A stretch of 64,000 nt of DNA from VFJQ01 sp044226525 (GTDB lineage: Bacteria > Verrucomicrobiota > Verrucomicrobiia > Chthoniobacterales > Chthoniobacteraceae): the NCBI GenBank assembly GCA_044226525.1, contig JBGAGV010000006.1, positions 248,001 to 312,000 of the forward strand. Direction: 5' to 3'. The notes beneath the pieces are model-generated. The model was not told the origin of the DNA, did not search any database, and saw only the letters and a list, made by a program, of their open reading frames with translations. Positions 62,701 to 64,000 of the stretch are shown here, piece after piece. Made by a program: the position numbers and the translations under genes. Each line of letters opens with the position of its first letter. Positions within the stretch are counted from its first letter, which is position 1.

Positions 62701-64000
62701 TCACCGGCGCGGACCCGGGGACGAAGTTCTTCGAGTTCGGCGCGCCAGCCATCGATGGGGGGGTGATCGGGGGCGCGGCGACGGTGAAAAAGACCGGGAG
62801 TAAGCCGGTCACCATCATCTACGGCGACACCGATAGCTCCGTGATCGCCAGCACCGGCCAGCCGGACGGCTCCGGTTCGACTTTCATCGCGCTGGGTGAT
62901 CCGGTTTTTGCCGGCGAAGCGCTCGGGTTCACCGGCATCGCGAAGGTGAATCCGGTGCAGATTCCCGCGTGGTTGCTCGATGTGCGGCTGGGTGTCGCCG
63001 ACATCACTCGTGCCACGGCACTTCGTCCGGGGGCGAAACTCGCGGCGCTTTATTCGCGGCTTTCGAAGGCGACCTCGATCAAACAACTTGCCCGGCAGGG
63101 CGGAGACGCGGCTGGCGTCAACGGTGGTCTGTTTACGAAGATTCCGACCTTCGGCCTGCCTCGCCAGCGCCCTGGGCTGATCTACACCGGCAAACTGCGC
63201 CGCGGTGGTGCGGTGAACGCGAAGAACGATTCTGGTATCTGGCGCGAGACGGCGGTGGCGGGCGCGAGCGAAAACCTCGTGCGCACCGGCGACAAACCGG
63301 ATGGCACGAACGCAATCAAGACGCTCAAGCTCATGATTCCTGTGCCAAATGCGACCGACCAGCGGCGCAGCTTTGCGCCCGATGGCGGGGTGGCTGCGGC
63401 CGCGGCCTTCGACAATGGCGATGCTGGCGTCGTGCGCGTCGCCGCGGATGGCAGTGTGGATGTTGCGGTGACTCGCTCCACGACCGTCCCGGATGAAGTA
63501 AATGCCACTTTTCGGGAATTCGATCCACCGGCCACGGCGAGTGGTGGAAAGCTGGCTTTTCTCGCCGCGCTCCGGGCTGCGGCCACGGGTCAGCCGCCTC
63601 CGCCTTCGCGTGCCATTTTTTCGAACCGCGATGGTGTGCTTCGCTCGGTCGCCCGCGTGGGCGGCACGTTACCGGGGAACAACCAGCAGCGGTTTGCGCG
63701 GCTCGGCCAGCCGCTCATGGGCCAGAGCGGAATGATCGGGTTCATCGCTGCACTCACGGGCAAAGGAGTCACGACCAGAAACAGGGTCGCGTTGATTCAG
63801 GATCGCTCCGGAACGCAGAGCGTCGTCGCGCGCCTCGGCGACCCGGCCGCGGAATTCGGCGATGGTCCTGTCTATCAGAGATTCCAATCGGTCGCCGTGA
63901 CCGATACCGCGACCGGTCACATGGTCTTCACAGGCACGACCGCGGGAAAAAACCTCACGAAGAAAAACCGCCAGGGCTTGTGGGCCATCTCCGCGGCGGG
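59718..64000 (+). CDS. giant exported Delta-60 repeat protein (3' partial)
   Basis: Open from the start to the right edge, at least 1427 residues. Signal peptide MTRALKLLLFVTLLLSGVAWA; in-frame ATGs at 59688 and 59670 are alternatives. Fourteen Delta-60 (DUF5122) repeats are readable, each of the type VQxDGKIxxGGxF followed by ARLNxDG. They form two sets of seven (about 35-360 and 460-791), each closed by a similar linker (TTNVQWIRG and TTVQWVRDG) and an IETV turn, so two seven-bladed propellers are likely. A fibronectin III-like domain (about 890-980) and a region with FTGTTAGKNLTKKNRQGLW at the end follow. A surface or adhesion protein is likely. Divergent from the protease pair. Confidence 0.9.
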   Translation, partial: MTRALKLLLFVTLLLSGVAWAGLGVADPGFVPDLNGNIRCTAVRPNGEVYLGGTFTFVNGAARSFLARFNPDGSSATCNAVLDGAVSAIALMPDGKLVIGGDFTTVNGKTRAHLARLFFDGTLDESFQADADASVYGLVVQQDGSVVACGSFQNVDGRVHRRLVRVSPSGSVDDGFNPDVDDDIYAIALQDNDHLVIGGSFFNVNGTFRSRIARFDNNGVLDTGFDPGASGFVFAIAAQSDGQFVVGGDFGVQRIDSSGVLDSAFNPNADGAVRSIAVQADGKIFLGGDFQNLGTDARRGLALVNPDGSVVTAFDAAGNGNVGGVTLQADGKILVTGGFGNIGTHPRNFIARLFGNPAPQALTVPSTTNVQWIRGGGGPEFSSVFFNESSDGGISWTGLGYGTRIAGGWEIAGVNLVASNAVNAVGRTAGGGGNGSSGLIETVTTFPVLDPDFLPDPDGAVYGMAVQPDSKIVVGGNFGVLGGSPQFSLGRLEFDGVVDNSFSTSTDQAVKSIAVLSDGKLLIGGPFTLVNGSSKVGLARVGPDGALDSGFTTNVDGTVHCLLVQPDGRILLGGAFSQCGGATRTRLARLNADGTLDIAFNPGVTGNAVYTLALQSDGDILVGGDFTQVASANRNNLARIKSDGTLDAAFDPDVNGFVQAITVQPGPGKITIGGAFNVVGGVARSFMVRLLTTGAVDPGFDVYPDAQVRTLIAQADGRLMIGGEFDHVAGLVRHKIARLNADDTVDGGFNPDADGFAYSSLLPDGRVVLGGFFSTVNSAVRNGLALLNNLAAKDTLSAINPTTVQWVRDGSAPEAQDVSFELSTDGGTSWTPLGLASQIPRGDGVSGLWYLGNLTTLPAVGKLRARAHTFGGFHNASASLIETVADFFIPQTAAASAITSTSATLAAAVNTNSPTADLRFEYSADSNLAGSQFSAAQTFSGGGNQSIPVTGLAPNTTYFYRAVVFDTAGPVYGAILSFVTAPAVFVPVVNTGGDVTGADPGTKFFEFGAPAIDGGVIGGAATVKKTGSKPVTIIYGDTDSSVIASTGQPDGSGSTFIALGDPVFAGEALGFTGIAKVNPVQIPAWLLDVRLGVADITRATALRPGAKLAALYSRLSKATSIKQLARQGGDAAGVNGGLFTKIPTFGLPRQRPGLIYTGKLRRGGAVNAKNDSGIWRETAVAGASENLVRTGDKPDGTNAIKTLKLMIPVPNATDQRRSFAPDGGVAAAAAFDNGDAGVVRVAADGSVDVAVTRSTTVPDEVNATFREFDPPATASGGKLAFLAALRAAATGQPPPPSRAIFSNRDGVLRSVARVGGTLPGNNQQRFARLGQPLMGQSGMIGFIAALTGKGVTTRNRVALIQDRSGTQSVVARLGDPAAEFGDGPVYQRFQSVAVTDTATGHMVFTGTTAGKNLTKKNRQGLWAISAA

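Noticed and set aside
1..64000. tRNA, rRNA or riboswitch genes
   Set aside because: Intergenic spaces were scanned by eye and nothing with a convincing cloverleaf, rRNA segment or known riboswitch core was found; a covariance-model search could still find one.

Overview
The window is GC-rich, densely coded bacterial DNA and looks like a member of the Verrucomicrobiota, probably near Chthoniobacter. The signs are a prepilin-like protein resembling the Verru_Chthon cassette D family, a DUF1549/DUF1553 plus Tat-exported DUF1501 gene pair, a Tat-exported Gfo/Idh/MocA oxidoreductase, Delta-60 repeat proteins and a BlaI/M56 pair. No rRNA, tRNA, CRISPR array, prophage or intact insertion sequence was seen. 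The left edge cuts a sensor kinase and the right edge cuts a giant repeat protein.

Layout. 1-2.8 kb: two-component signalling (histidine kinase, NarL-type regulator, unknown protein, receiver-only protein). 2.8-7.7 kb: secreted protein, zinc alcohol dehydrogenase, prepilin-like protein, penicillin-binding protein 2. 7.8-30.4 kb: a region rich in lipid A-type and acyl-chain genes: MsbA-like exporter, ABC-2 transporter pair, FabF, acyl carrier protein, LpxD, a membrane protein, a 2450-residue type I polyketide synthase whose C-terminus is a complete LpxL/HtrB-type acyltransferase, a small membrane-anchored protein, KdtA/WaaA, a HEAT-repeat protein overlapping a secreted protein gene, LpxB and an ArnT-like glycosyltransferase. 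30.4-36.3 kb: oxidoreductases, a ROK regulator and gene debris (IS5-like and IS481-like transposase fragments, a broken Tat-signal gene, a possible frameshifted small gene, repeat-rich non-coding DNA). 36.3-41.1 kb: HlyD adaptor, GAF-HlyD adaptor and PqqD-like/M50 membrane protease. 41.1-55.2 kb: M28 peptidase, an ABC ATPase without visible permease, then a long co-directional minus-strand series headed by twin BlaI-type operators (BlaI, M56, DUF1549, DUF1501, acetylesterase, sialidase-like, HpcH/HpaI aldolase, FAD oxidoreductase). 55.2-64 kb: small protein, SMP-30 lactonase, an intact trypsin-like protease next to a homologue that has lost its catalytic triad, and a 14-repeat Delta-60 surface protein.

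How the genes may work together. The main candidate for an undescribed system is the polyketide synthase-LpxL fusion and its neighbours. The synthase has KS, AT, DH, ER, KR and ACP domains with their key residues, so it should build a fully reduced chain; it has no thioesterase, and the fused LpxL domain could pass the chain straight to a sugar-lipid acceptor. Genes for lipid A-type assembly (LpxD, LpxB, KdtA), export (MsbA) and decoration (ArnT) flank it. The fusion and the gene order are read from the sequence; the polyketide-acylated lipid A product is inference. Second-rank candidates are the HlyD/GAF-HlyD/PqqD-M50 export cassette, the protease-pseudoprotease pair and the possible long BlaI-controlled unit.
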